Shown one piece after another: positions 1-5,549 of a stretch of DNA of 12,916 nucleotides (position 1 is its first letter; each line of letters begins with the position of its first letter). Under the pieces are notes generated by a model that saw only the letters and a program-made list of their open reading frames with translations, searched no databases and was not told where the DNA came from. The translations under genes and the position numbers were made by a program. The DNA comes from Allopontixanthobacter sp041552775 (GTDB lineage Bacteria; Pseudomonadota; Alphaproteobacteria; Sphingomonadales; Sphingomonadaceae): positions 1-12,916 of the forward strand of contig JBFEKH010000052.1 of NCBI GenBank assembly GCA_041552775.1, read 5' to 3'.

Positions 1-52
1 CGCAATTGCCAAGATACTGCCCCGCTTTACCGCCAGCGCTGCCGTGAACCGC

Positions 53-80
53 TTGAAACCCGGTATAGGTGTGCTATGTG
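53..80 (+). promoter_or_regulatory. candidate sigma-70-type promoter of the lemA operon
   Basis: A TTGAAA hexamer at 53-58 is followed after 16 bp by TATGTG at 75-80, about 75 bp before the lemA start at 155. The -35 matches well and the -10 is weak. It is the best housekeeping-type promoter seen in the only sizeable leader of the five-gene plus-strand operon. A 13-bp inverted repeat (77-89) overlaps the -10 and could be an operator. No experimental support; alphaproteobacterial promoters are often degenerate. Confidence 0.4.
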
Positions 81-89
81 TTTAACACA
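77..89. repeat. 13-bp inverted repeat TGTGTT-T-AACACA, possible operator
   Basis: Two perfect 6-bp arms flank a single central base. The repeat covers the end of the candidate -10 hexamer upstream of the lemA operon. Its short, symmetric form and its position are typical of a dimeric repressor site. The regulator is unknown and is not encoded in the window as far as can be seen. The arms are too close together to form a good RNA hairpin, which favours a DNA-binding site over a terminator. Confidence 0.4.
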
Positions 90-154
90 GATAGATTGAC
101 TGCTCGCTGGGATGCCCCAAGCGTCCGGACGATGTTTTGAAAGGGAATTTTTCA

Positions 155-778
155 ATGAATTTCACCGCCATCCGCCGCTTTGCTCTGGTGGCCGTCGCCG
201 CCTTGGGCCTCGCATCATGCGGGATTAATTCGGTCCCGACTGCCGAAGAAAATGCCAAGGCCAAATGGGCCGATGTACAGGCAGCCTTCCAGGAACGCGC
301 CAACCTTGTCCCCAATCTCGCCGAGGTAGCGCAGGGCGCGGCCGAGCAGGAACGCGGCATCCTGACCGACGTGATCGAAGCGCGCGCCAAGGCGACCAGC
401 ATCCAGCTGAGTGCAGACGATCTCAACGATCCGGAAAAAATGGCGCAATTCCAGGCGGCGCAGTCCCAATTGGGTGCCGGCCTTGGCCGCTTGCTCGCCA
501 GTTTCGAAGCCTATCCCGACCTCAAGAGCATCGCCAATTACCAGATGTTGCAAAGCCAGCTCGAAGGGCAGGAAAATCGCATCCGCATCACCCTGCGCGA
601 TTATAACGAAGCGGTCCGGGTTTATAACACCACCATCCGCACCTTCCCCGACACGATCGGCGCGAACCTGATCTACGGCGCAAAGCCGATGGTGCCGTAT
701 GAAGCCACTACGCCGGGCGCGGAAGCCGCCCCAACGCTGGACATGACGCCGAACAGCGACACGACGTCGGGTAATTGA
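155..778 (+). CDS. lemA: LemA family lipoprotein
   Basis: 207-residue LemA-family protein, a mostly helical envelope protein of unknown biochemical role. The start at 155 is chosen over an in-frame TTG at 137 because AGGGA at 142-146 sits 8 nt upstream and the product then begins with a clean lipoprotein signal: basic MNFTAIRR, a hydrophobic stretch, and the lipobox LASC with Cys22. The mature part carries the family hallmarks near residues 35-60 (AKWADVQAAFQERANLVPNL) and an amphipathic helix-rich region around residues 125-165 ending in VYNTTIRTFP. The last 30 residues are Pro/Thr/Asp-rich and probably disordered. Many LemA proteins have an N-terminal transmembrane anchor; this one appears lipid-anchored instead. 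It is the first gene of an operon with two TPM-domain proteins, a pairing often seen for LemA. Confidence 0.93.
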   Translation: MNFTAIRRFALVAVAALGLASCGINSVPTAEENAKAKWADVQAAFQERANLVPNLAEVAQGAAEQERGILTDVIEARAKATSIQLSADDLNDPEKMAQFQAAQSQLGAGLGRLLASFEAYPDLKSIANYQMLQSQLEGQENRIRITLRDYNEAVRVYNTTIRTFPDTIGANLIYGAKPMVPYEATTPGAEAAPTLDMTPNSDTTSGN

Positions 779-786
779 GCCGGCCA

Positions 787-1605
787 ATGACGCTTCGCTC
801 CCGCGCGTTCGCCGCTGCGCTAGCGGTGCTGGCGGTGCTGTTTGCATCGCCAGCTATCGCGCAGGAATTCCCGGCATTGACGGGGCGCGTGATCGATAAT
901 GCGAACATTATTCCCGATGCCGAAGAAGCCGCGCTTAGTGCCAAGCTGGAGGCGCTCGAAACGCAGTCCCAGCGGCAAGTGGTAGTGATTACCCTCCCCA
1001 GCCTGCAGGGCTATGAGATTTCCGACTACGGTTACCGGCTGGGCCGCGAATGGGGTCTGGGCGATGCTGAGCGCAATGACGGGGCGATCCTGATTGTCGC
1101 GCCGAACGAACGCAAGGTGCGAATCGAGGTTGGCTACGGGCTGGAACCCTATCTGACGGACGGCCTGTCCGCCCTGATCATCCAGCAGCAGATCCTGCCG
1201 CGTTTTCGCGATGGCGACTATGCTGGCGGTATCGAGGTCGGCACCGATGCAATCATCCAGCAGCTGGAATTGCCCGAGGCCGAGGCGCTCGCAGTCGCGT
1301 CCGAGGCGAACCAGGAGCGCGAAACCAGCGGCGGCGTTCCCGTAGGAGCGCTTATCTGGATCGCGTTCTTATTCTTCTTTTTCATCCTGCCCATGCTCAG
1401 CGGACGGGGCCGCAGGCGGCGCCATGGCGGCATCGGCAGCACGGTGGGCAACATCATCCTATGGGAAGCGCTCAACGCCGCGGCGCGCGGTTCGGGCAGC
1501 AGCCACAGTTCGGGCGGGTTCGGCGGTTTTGGTGGCGGCGGCGGTGGAGGCTTCTCTGGCGGCGGCGGCAGTTTTGGAGGCGGCGGCGCCTCGGGGGGCT
1601 GGTAA
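787..1605 (+). CDS. TPM-domain (YgcG-type) exported protein with Gly-rich tail
   Basis: 272 residues from the ATG at 787. An in-frame TTG at 775 overlaps the lemA stop (TTGA) and is a possible alternative; neither start has a strong ribosome site. Residues 1-25 form a signal peptide with an AIA|QE cleavage site. A TPM domain follows at about 31-160, with the typical TGRVIDNANIIP entry, a GLGDAERNDG segment near 90-99, APNERKVRIEVGYGLE near 105-120 and LTDG at 123-126. A transmembrane segment at about 186-204 ends in an Arg-rich patch (207-212), and the last ~40 residues are almost entirely Gly, Ser and Phe. The expected topology is an extracytoplasmic TPM domain and a cytoplasmic Gly-rich tail. 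TPM proteins have been linked to photosystem repair in plants (TLP18.3 phosphatase); the bacterial function is not settled. It lies 8 bp after lemA and 3 bp before a second TPM gene. Confidence 0.9.
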   Translation: MTLRSRAFAAALAVLAVLFASPAIAQEFPALTGRVIDNANIIPDAEEAALSAKLEALETQSQRQVVVITLPSLQGYEISDYGYRLGREWGLGDAERNDGAILIVAPNERKVRIEVGYGLEPYLTDGLSALIIQQQILPRFRDGDYAGGIEVGTDAIIQQLELPEAEALAVASEANQERETSGGVPVGALIWIAFLFFFFILPMLSGRGRRRRHGGIGSTVGNIILWEALNAAARGSGSSHSSGGFGGFGGGGGGGFSGGGGSFGGGGASGGW

Positions 1606-1608
1606 GAC

Positions 1609-2283
1609 ATGGCATATCTAAGCGCCCAGGATGCGGCCATCGTAACCGCAGCAGTCACCGCGGCGGAACAAGGCACGTCGGGCGAAATCGTCACCGTGCT
1701 GGCCGACCGGTCGGATGGATACAGCGATATTGCCCTGGCATGGGCCGCCATCGCTGCCTTCACCACAATGAGTGTGTTCGCAGTCTGGCCGGCGTTTTTT
1801 CTTGGCAAGATCGACGGCTTTTCCGGCGGCTGGGTGCATGAATGGACGATTGGCGAAACGCTCACGATGATGCTTGCGATCGGGCTGATAAAATTCCTCG
1901 GCGTGTGGCTGATGCAATTGTGGCAGCCGCTCAAATTTCTGCTCATCCCCGGCCCCGTAAAAACAGCGCGGGTGCACGCCCGCGCAATCTCCCATTTCAA
2001 GGTCGGTGCCGAACGGCGCACGCATGGCCGCACCGGTATCATGATCTATCTGTCGATGCGTGAACACCGCGCGGAAATCATCGCCGATGAACCCATTGCG
2101 GTCAAAGTCGCCGCCGAAGTCTGGGGCGAGGCGATGGCGGACATGCTGACGGAGATCAAACAGGGCCACATTGCAGAAGGCATGGCCGCCGGCATCCGCG
2201 ACGTTGGCGTGGTTCTGGCCGAGCATTTCCCGCGCAGCGAAGGCGATGTGAACGAATTGCCCGACCGGTTGATCGAGGTTTGA
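1609..2283 (+). CDS. membrane TPM-domain protein (second TPM gene)
   Basis: 224 residues with no signal peptide. The N-terminal helix and first strand of a TPM fold are visible at residues 5-37 (TSGEIVTVLADRSDGY at 23-38). Two hydrophobic segments follow at about 41-65 and 84-108, and the remainder of a TPM-like domain comes after them (RRTHGRTGIMIYLSMREHRA and IIADEPI, then helical residues to ~215). The fold therefore appears interrupted by a membrane hairpin. It starts 3 bp after the upstream TPM gene, and its TGA overlaps the next start by one base (TGATG), indicating cotranslation. The LemA-TPM-TPM order suggests a membrane complex, which is an inference. Enzymatic function is unknown; no catalytic motif could be assigned. 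Confidence 0.85.
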   Translation: MAYLSAQDAAIVTAAVTAAEQGTSGEIVTVLADRSDGYSDIALAWAAIAAFTTMSVFAVWPAFFLGKIDGFSGGWVHEWTIGETLTMMLAIGLIKFLGVWLMQLWQPLKFLLIPGPVKTARVHARAISHFKVGAERRTHGRTGIMIYLSMREHRAEIIADEPIAVKVAAEVWGEAMADMLTEIKQGHIAEGMAAGIRDVGVVLAEHFPRSEGDVNELPDRLIEV

Positions 2284-2831
2284 TGACAACTCCAGACCAT
2301 GACGCGCCAGAAGAAATCGTCTGGCAGGGTCAATATGTCATCGCCAAGAAACGGGGGCGCTGGGAATATGTCAGCCGCACGCGCAATATCCGCGCCGCAG
2401 TGATCGCCGCGGTGGAGGATGGCCATGTCCTGCTGGTTGAACAGTACCGCGTGCCGCTCGGGCGCAATTGCCTGGAACTGCCAGCGGGCCTGATCGGTGA
2501 TGATCCGGACGAGGAAGGCGAGGACACGCTGGTCGCCGCGGGCCGCGAGCTGGAGGAGGAAACCGGATATCATGCCGCGCAGCTGACAGATTTCGGCACG
2601 TTTTACTCCTCCCCCGGCATGGTCAGCGAATGTTTTACTCTTGTCCGTGCCACTGGCCTGACAAAGGTCAGCGGCGGCGGCGGCGTGGAGGGTGAAAACA
2701 TTACCGTTCACCGGGTGGCCCTTGCGGGCCTGCCTGAATTCATCGACAGCAAGCGCGCGGCAGATGTCGCGGTGGACGTGCGGCTATTAATGCTGCTCGG
2801 CACGAATATTTTTGGAGAGGATTTGCAATGA
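2283..2831 (+). CDS. NUDIX hydrolase, probably ADP-ribose/nucleoside-diphosphate-sugar pyrophosphatase type
   Basis: 182 residues. The Nudix signature is visible at residues 69-96: G69, E80, then REL-EEETGY (88-96) with the metal-binding glutamates. The loop between G69 and E80 is ten residues instead of the canonical five, with an acidic GDDPDEEG insert. The LPAG lead-in (66-69), the upstream EQYRVPLGRNCLELPAG and a proline (P111, in YSSPGM) 15 residues after the box all fit the ADP-ribose pyrophosphatase group, in which a proline at that distance is a known specificity marker. The predicted reaction is hydrolysis of a nucleoside-diphosphate sugar to NMP and sugar phosphate in the cytoplasm, with Mg2+. 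The ATG at 2283 overlaps the preceding stop. An in-frame TTG one codon earlier is less likely. The end overlaps the SDR start (ATGA). Confidence 0.9.
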   Translation: MTTPDHDAPEEIVWQGQYVIAKKRGRWEYVSRTRNIRAAVIAAVEDGHVLLVEQYRVPLGRNCLELPAGLIGDDPDEEGEDTLVAAGRELEEETGYHAAQLTDFGTFYSSPGMVSECFTLVRATGLTKVSGGGGVEGENITVHRVALAGLPEFIDSKRAADVAVDVRLLMLLGTNIFGEDLQ

Positions 2832-3622
2832 GCGCCAATAGAAATGCCCGCGTGGCCGGCAAGCTGGCACTGGTTACAGGCGCAGCGCAGGGCCTTGGCC
2901 GCGCGCATTGCACCCTGCTGGCGCAAGAAGGGGCGCGGGTGCTGTGCACCGATCTCAACGCCAAGGGTGCGGCCGAAACGGCGGCGCTGATCAATGCGGA
3001 ATGCGGCGCAGGCACGGCCTATTCCATCGGCCATGATGTCACCAGCCAAGCGGATTGGACCGCTGCGGTAGAAGCCGCGCAGGAACATCTCGGCGGACTG
3101 TCGGTGCTGGTCAACAATGCCGGGATCGGCGTGAGCGGGAATATCGAAACCTGCACCTTCGAAGATTGGCGCAAGGCATTTGCGGTCAATGTGGATAGCG
3201 CGTTTCTCGGCTGCCAGACGGCTCTGCCGCTGATGAAGGATCACCAGCCGGGATCGATCGTGAACATTTCCTCGATTGCCGGCCTGATCGCCAGCGACAC
3301 CATGCCCGCCTATAATGCGTCGAAAGCAGCCATCTGGATGCTGACCAAATCGGTCGCCCTGCATTGCGGCAAGCGGGGTTGGAACATCCGCTGCAATTCA
3401 GTCCATCCGACGTTTGTGGATACCCCCATTCTGGATGGCATCGGCAAGAATTCCGGGATCGAAAAGGATGTGATCATCGGCAAACTCGCGCGTCAGATCC
3501 CGCTTGGACGGATCGGCGAGCCGCGGGAAATCGCTCAGGGTGTGCTTTATCTCGCCAGCGATGAAAGCAGTTTCATGACCGGCGCGGAATTGAAACTGGA
3601 TGGCGGCATTTCCGCGATGTAA
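2828..3622 (+). CDS. short-chain dehydrogenase/reductase (SDR, classical)
   Basis: 264-residue classical SDR, a cytoplasmic NAD(P)(H)-dependent oxidoreductase. Visible motifs are the glycine motif TGAAQGLG (17-24), D42 after the second strand (favouring NAD over NADP), D70-V71, NNAG (96-99), N121, the serine motif NISSIAG (146-152), the catalytic YNASK (Y162, K166) and PTFVDTP after the active site. The C-terminal MTGAELKLDGG is the typical end of the fold. The substrate cannot be told from sequence; distant likeness to hydroxysteroid or cyclic-alcohol dehydrogenases is only a family-level impression. A strong ribosome site GGAGAGG lies 7 nt before the ATG, which overlaps the NUDIX stop by 4 nt. 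It is the last gene of the lemA operon; its link to the envelope genes upstream may be only co-regulation. Confidence 0.93.
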   Translation: MSANRNARVAGKLALVTGAAQGLGRAHCTLLAQEGARVLCTDLNAKGAAETAALINAECGAGTAYSIGHDVTSQADWTAAVEAAQEHLGGLSVLVNNAGIGVSGNIETCTFEDWRKAFAVNVDSAFLGCQTALPLMKDHQPGSIVNISSIAGLIASDTMPAYNASKAAIWMLTKSVALHCGKRGWNIRCNSVHPTFVDTPILDGIGKNSGIEKDVIIGKLARQIPLGRIGEPREIAQGVLYLASDESSFMTGAELKLDGGISAM

Positions 3623-3649
3623 CTTCGGCGTATTTGATGGTTGTGATTT

Positions 3650-3673
3650 GGGGGAGCCCCGAAGGGCCCCCTC
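3650..3673. terminator. G/C-rich hairpin with UUCG loop between convergent genes
   Basis: On the minus strand the stem GGGG-GCCC, loop TTCG, GGGC-T-CCCC has eight G:C pairs and one bulged T, closed by the very stable C(UUCG)G tetraloop. It starts at the stop codon of the pspC-like gene and lies 28 bp after the SDR stop. No T-run follows on either strand, so it may stop transcription weakly, act with Rho, or protect 3' ends. Its position between convergent genes supports a shared termination role. Confidence 0.55.
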
Positions 3674-3899
3674 AATCCGCGATCAAGGCAATTGCGATGT
3701 ACACCAGCAGCAGCGATCCGAAACCGATCAGCGTACCGGCGACAAAGCCGATGCGAACCAGTGTGGCGTCGATCCCGAAGTAATTGGCGATCCCGCCGCA
3801 GACACCCCAGATCTTGGCATTCGATTTGTCGAGCCGGAATGTCTTGCTGCCCGATCCGGCAACAGGGGAATTGCTATTCTTGCGATCAAGCTGGCTCAT
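3672..3899 (-). CDS. short PspC-domain membrane protein
   Basis: 75 residues. A polar N-terminus (1-20) is followed by a PspC domain: FRLDKSNAKIWGVCGGIANYFG, then DATLVRIGFVAGTL and a strongly hydrophobic helix ending at IALIAD. The motif K-WGVCGGIA-YFGID-TLVRI is diagnostic of PspC. E. coli PspC is longer (about 119 aa) with a C-terminal extension that is absent here. In the phage-shock response PspC is an inner-membrane sensor that works with PspA and PspB. Neither of those genes is in this window. GGAG lies 7 nt before the ATG, inside the preceding small gene, whose stop codon overlaps this start (ATGA), so translation is coupled. It is the last gene of a three-gene operon behind a sigma-54-type promoter at 4268-4283, which supports membrane-stress control. 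Confidence 0.9.
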   Translation of the reverse strand: MSQLDRKNSNSPVAGSGSKTFRLDKSNAKIWGVCGGIANYFGIDATLVRIGFVAGTLIGFGSLLLVYIAIALIAD

Positions 3900-4027
3900 G
3901 CGATGACTCCGATTTGCAGGGCACTGTGGCTGACAGGCGCGATGGCGAAGGCAAAGAACGCTGCCGACAATGCGATGGACGATACAGCGGCGATCATGCG
4001 GCTGCTGAGATTGCTAACGTAGGTCAT
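3896..4027 (-). CDS. small membrane/secreted peptide B (43 aa), paralog of its upstream neighbour
   Basis: This is a 43-codon frame starting MTYVSNLSSRMI, with the core AAVSSIAL, AAF and AFAIAP and ending QIGVIA. It is short, but it is strongly supported as a gene because its last 33 residues align without gaps to the upstream small gene at 4076-4198 with 22 identities, and because its TGA overlaps the ATG of the PspC gene (ATGA). One hydrophobic helix (about residues 11-31) follows a short polar, weakly basic N-terminus, so it is either a single-pass inner-membrane peptide or a signal-peptide-like leader with a short tail. AGGAAAG lies about 9-10 nt before the ATG. A hairpin at 4047-4063 precedes it. 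The family is not recognised; a role beside PspC is inferred from context only. Confidence 0.82.
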   Translation of the reverse strand: MTYVSNLSSRMIAAVSSIALSAAFFAFAIAPVSHSALQIGVIA

Positions 4028-4046
4028 GTGTAGTTTCTTTCCTGTT

Positions 4047-4063
4047 GCCGGATCAAATCCGGC
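4047..4063 (-). other. intergenic hairpin between the two small paralogs
   Basis: A perfect 7-bp stem (GCCGGAT/ATCCGGC) with a 3-nt loop lies between the two peptide genes, just upstream of the ribosome site of the second one. There is no T-run after it in the minus direction. It is therefore more likely an mRNA stability or processing element, or a partial attenuator that sets the ratio of the two peptides, than a full terminator. Confidence 0.5.
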
Positions 4064-4075
4064 TGTGTGAGTGGT

Positions 4076-4198
4076 TCAGGCAATGATGCCGGACTGGATG
4101 ACGTTCTGGCTGGCAGGCGCGATTGCGAAGGCAAGAAACGCTGCGGTCAGAGCGATCGACGATACGGCTGCGACGAGACGATTGCTGAAGTTTACCAT
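4076..4198 (-). CDS. small membrane/secreted peptide A (40 aa)
   Basis: 40 residues starting MVNFSNRLV. A frame opening farther upstream (4261) exists, but the ATG at 4198 is preferred: GAGGG lies 10 nt before it and the protein then aligns with its downstream paralog. The N-terminus is short, with a single Arg (R7). A hydrophobic stretch at about 8-28 carries AAVSSIAL and AFAIAP, and the tail ends QSGIIA. An APA|SQ sequence at residues 27-31 would suit signal peptidase, leaving an 11-residue peptide, but a membrane-retained form is equally possible. It is the first gene of the operon, about 59 nt from the start point predicted by the sigma-54 promoter; the leader holds a hairpin at 4223-4242. 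No known family is recognised. Duplication and coupling to a PspC gene suggest a membrane-stress role, by inference. Confidence 0.8.
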   Translation of the reverse strand: MVNFSNRLVAAVSSIALTAAFLAFAIAPASQNVIQSGIIA

Positions 4199-4222
4199 GA
4201 TAATTTTTCCCTCTTTAATGCT

Positions 4223-4242
4223 CCCCGAAACCATTTCCGGGG
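4223..4242 (-). other. 5'-leader hairpin upstream of the peptide operon
   Basis: Minus-strand sequence CCCCGGAA-ATGG-TTTCGGGG folds into an 8-bp stem (one G:U pair) with a 4-nt loop. It lies about 15 nt downstream of the predicted sigma-54 start point and about 15 nt before the ribosome site of peptide A. No T-run follows, so a 5' stabilising structure or a regulator target is more likely than a terminator. Confidence 0.5.
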
Positions 4243-4266
4243 GATGCTGAATTGATACCAACCACG

Positions 4267-4284
4267 TTGCATGGGCCGTGCCAG
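4267..4284 (-). promoter_or_regulatory. sigma-54 (-24/-12) promoter of the peptide-PspC operon
   Basis: The minus strand reads TGGCACG-GCCC-ATGCA (4283 to 4268). Against the sigma-54 consensus TGGCACG-N4-TTGCA this has one mismatch (A for the first T of the -12 box). The GG (-24) and GC (-12) dinucleotides are intact and exactly ten bases apart. The predicted transcription start is near 4257, giving a 59-nt leader to the ATG at 4198. Sigma-54 with PspF drives psp genes in enterobacteria, and this operon ends in a PspC gene, so the match is biologically coherent. The region upstream (4285-4400) is AT-rich, as expected for a bending or activator region, but I could not pick a convincing activator site. 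Confidence 0.75.
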
Positions 4285-4438
4285 TTTTGAAAAATCGCAG
4301 AATTCAGCCATTGTTCAGGAAAATGGTTCCATAGCGATAAACAATAATTCCGCATTTTTGGGATTTTTCACCAACATTTGGATATGCGTGTTTTCGGTTG
4401 GCGCTTGCGCGCCCCGCAGGCTAGTGCTGCGCCCGCCC

Positions 4439-5539
4439 ATGGCTCTCGACACGATCACCCTTTCCCACTTCCGCAACCACCGCGAAACGCGCCTCGACGG
4501 CGCTCGTCAGTTCAATTTGCTGGTGGGGGAAAATGGCGCGGGGAAGACCAATGTGCTTGAAGCAATCTCGCTATTCGCCCCCGGACGGGGCCTGCGCCGA
4601 GCGGCGCTGGGCGAAATGGCGGGGCTGGACGGTACCGGCGGTTTCGCGGTTGGCGCATCCCTGGCCGGACAAGACGCAGAGGATCCGCTTCGGCTGGGCA
4701 CCTACACTCAGTCCCACCAGCCCGGCAGGCGGCTGGTACGGATCAACAGCGCCCAAGCCAGCGCAGTCAGCCTCGGCGAGTGGCTGGCGATCAGCTGGCT
4801 GACCCCGGCAATGGACCGGCTGTTCGCCGACAGCGCCGGAGCGCGGCGGCGGTTCATGGACCGGATGGCGCTGGCGCTCGACCCCTCACACGCGCGCCAT
4901 GCTGTCCGCTACGAAAATGCCCTGCGCGAACGCAATCGCCTACTCAGCGACGATCGCCCGCCAGAAGCTGCGTGGCTGGAAGGCGTCGAGACACAAATGG
5001 CAGAGCATGGATCACAGCTGGCACAGGGCCGAGCAAGGCTGGTTGGCGCTTTGGGACAGGAAATCGCGGCCTTTCCCGAACAGCCCTTTGCCCGCCCCGC
5101 GCTGGTATATGCGGCTGGCGGACCGATCGAACGGGATGTTCTGGCGGCGGCGTTAAAGGCAGGCCGCGGGCGCGACCGGGCCGCCGGACGCAGCCTGACC
5201 GGGCCGCACCGGGACGAACTGAAAGTGATCATGGCCGGCAAGAACGCGCCCGCTGCCGCTTGCTCCACCGGGGAACAGAAGGCGATGCTGATCGCCATCA
5301 CCCTCGCCCATTCAGAACTGACCGCGCGCGCGGTGATTTCTGGCAATCGCCCCAGCCTGCTGCTGCTGGACGAGGTTGCCGCGCATCTCGACCCGATCCG
5401 GCGGGAAAGCCTCTTCAGCCGCCTGCGCGACAGCGGCGCGCAAATCTGGCTGACCGGGACAGAACTCGCCCCGTTCGAAGATATCCGGACCGAGGCCGCC
5501 GTATGGCAAGTCGCGGACGGCAAGGTGGAGCTGCTGTAG
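4439..5539 (+). CDS. recF: DNA replication and repair protein RecF
   Basis: 366-residue RecF, the SMC-like ATPase that loads RecA on gapped DNA together with RecO and RecR. The N-terminus MALDTITLSHFRNHRETRLD is typical. The Walker A is GENGAGKT (30-37), an SLTGPHRDEL segment lies near 250-260, the ABC signature begins STGEQKA at 276, and the Walker B is LLLLDE with D311-E312. The length equals the usual ~360-370 aa. The frame is open 56 codons further upstream, but that part is not RecF-like and overlaps the sigma-54 promoter, so the ATG at 4439 is chosen; a GTG five codons earlier is the nearest alternative. No clear ribosome site is seen. It is not beside dnaA/dnaN here. The gene ends 10 bp from the convergent esterase, with no obvious terminator between them. 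Confidence 0.96.
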   Translation: MALDTITLSHFRNHRETRLDGARQFNLLVGENGAGKTNVLEAISLFAPGRGLRRAALGEMAGLDGTGGFAVGASLAGQDAEDPLRLGTYTQSHQPGRRLVRINSAQASAVSLGEWLAISWLTPAMDRLFADSAGARRRFMDRMALALDPSHARHAVRYENALRERNRLLSDDRPPEAAWLEGVETQMAEHGSQLAQGRARLVGALGQEIAAFPEQPFARPALVYAAGGPIERDVLAAALKAGRGRDRAAGRSLTGPHRDELKVIMAGKNAPAAACSTGEQKAMLIAITLAHSELTARAVISGNRPSLLLLDEVAAHLDPIRRESLFSRLRDSGAQIWLTGTELAPFEDIRTEAAVWQVADGKVELL

Positions 5540-5549
5540 GCTCGCCTGC

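Noticed and set aside
1..60. Possible end of an upstream gene (short open frame ending in TAA at about 82-84)
   Set aside because: Only ~27 codons are visible, with no recognisable motif; it cannot be told from chance.
137..154. TTG start for LemA six codons upstream
   Set aside because: It would place the ribosome site inside the gene and lengthen the lipoprotein signal without reason.
1530..1600. Low-complexity GGC/GGT repeats
   Set aside because: They encode the Gly-rich tail common in TPM (YgcG-type) proteins; not a CRISPR or mobile-element repeat.
1218..2042. Long minus-strand frame with a Pro-rich stretch opposite the TPM genes
   Set aside because: The Pro-rich part is simply the antisense of the Gly-rich tail; no signal or domain.
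4199..4261. 21-residue N-terminal extension of peptide A from an ATG at 4261
   Set aside because: The extension is absent from the paralog, would begin upstream of the predicted transcript start near 4257, and lacks a ribosome site; the ATG at 4198 has GAGGG in front.
4371..4381. CCAA-CAT-TTGG as an upstream activator (PspF-like) site
   Set aside because: The arms are only 4 bp; it lies at a suitable distance from the sigma-54 promoter but is too short to claim.
4288..4400. Housekeeping promoter for recF
   Set aside because: Several weak hexamer pairs (for example TTGGGA and GATATG) can be found in this AT-rich stretch, but none is clearly better than chance.
4271..4438. 56-codon upstream extension of recF in the same frame
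   Set aside because: It is not RecF-like, overlaps the sigma-54 promoter on the other strand and is AT-rich; the ATG at 4439 gives the family-typical N-terminus.
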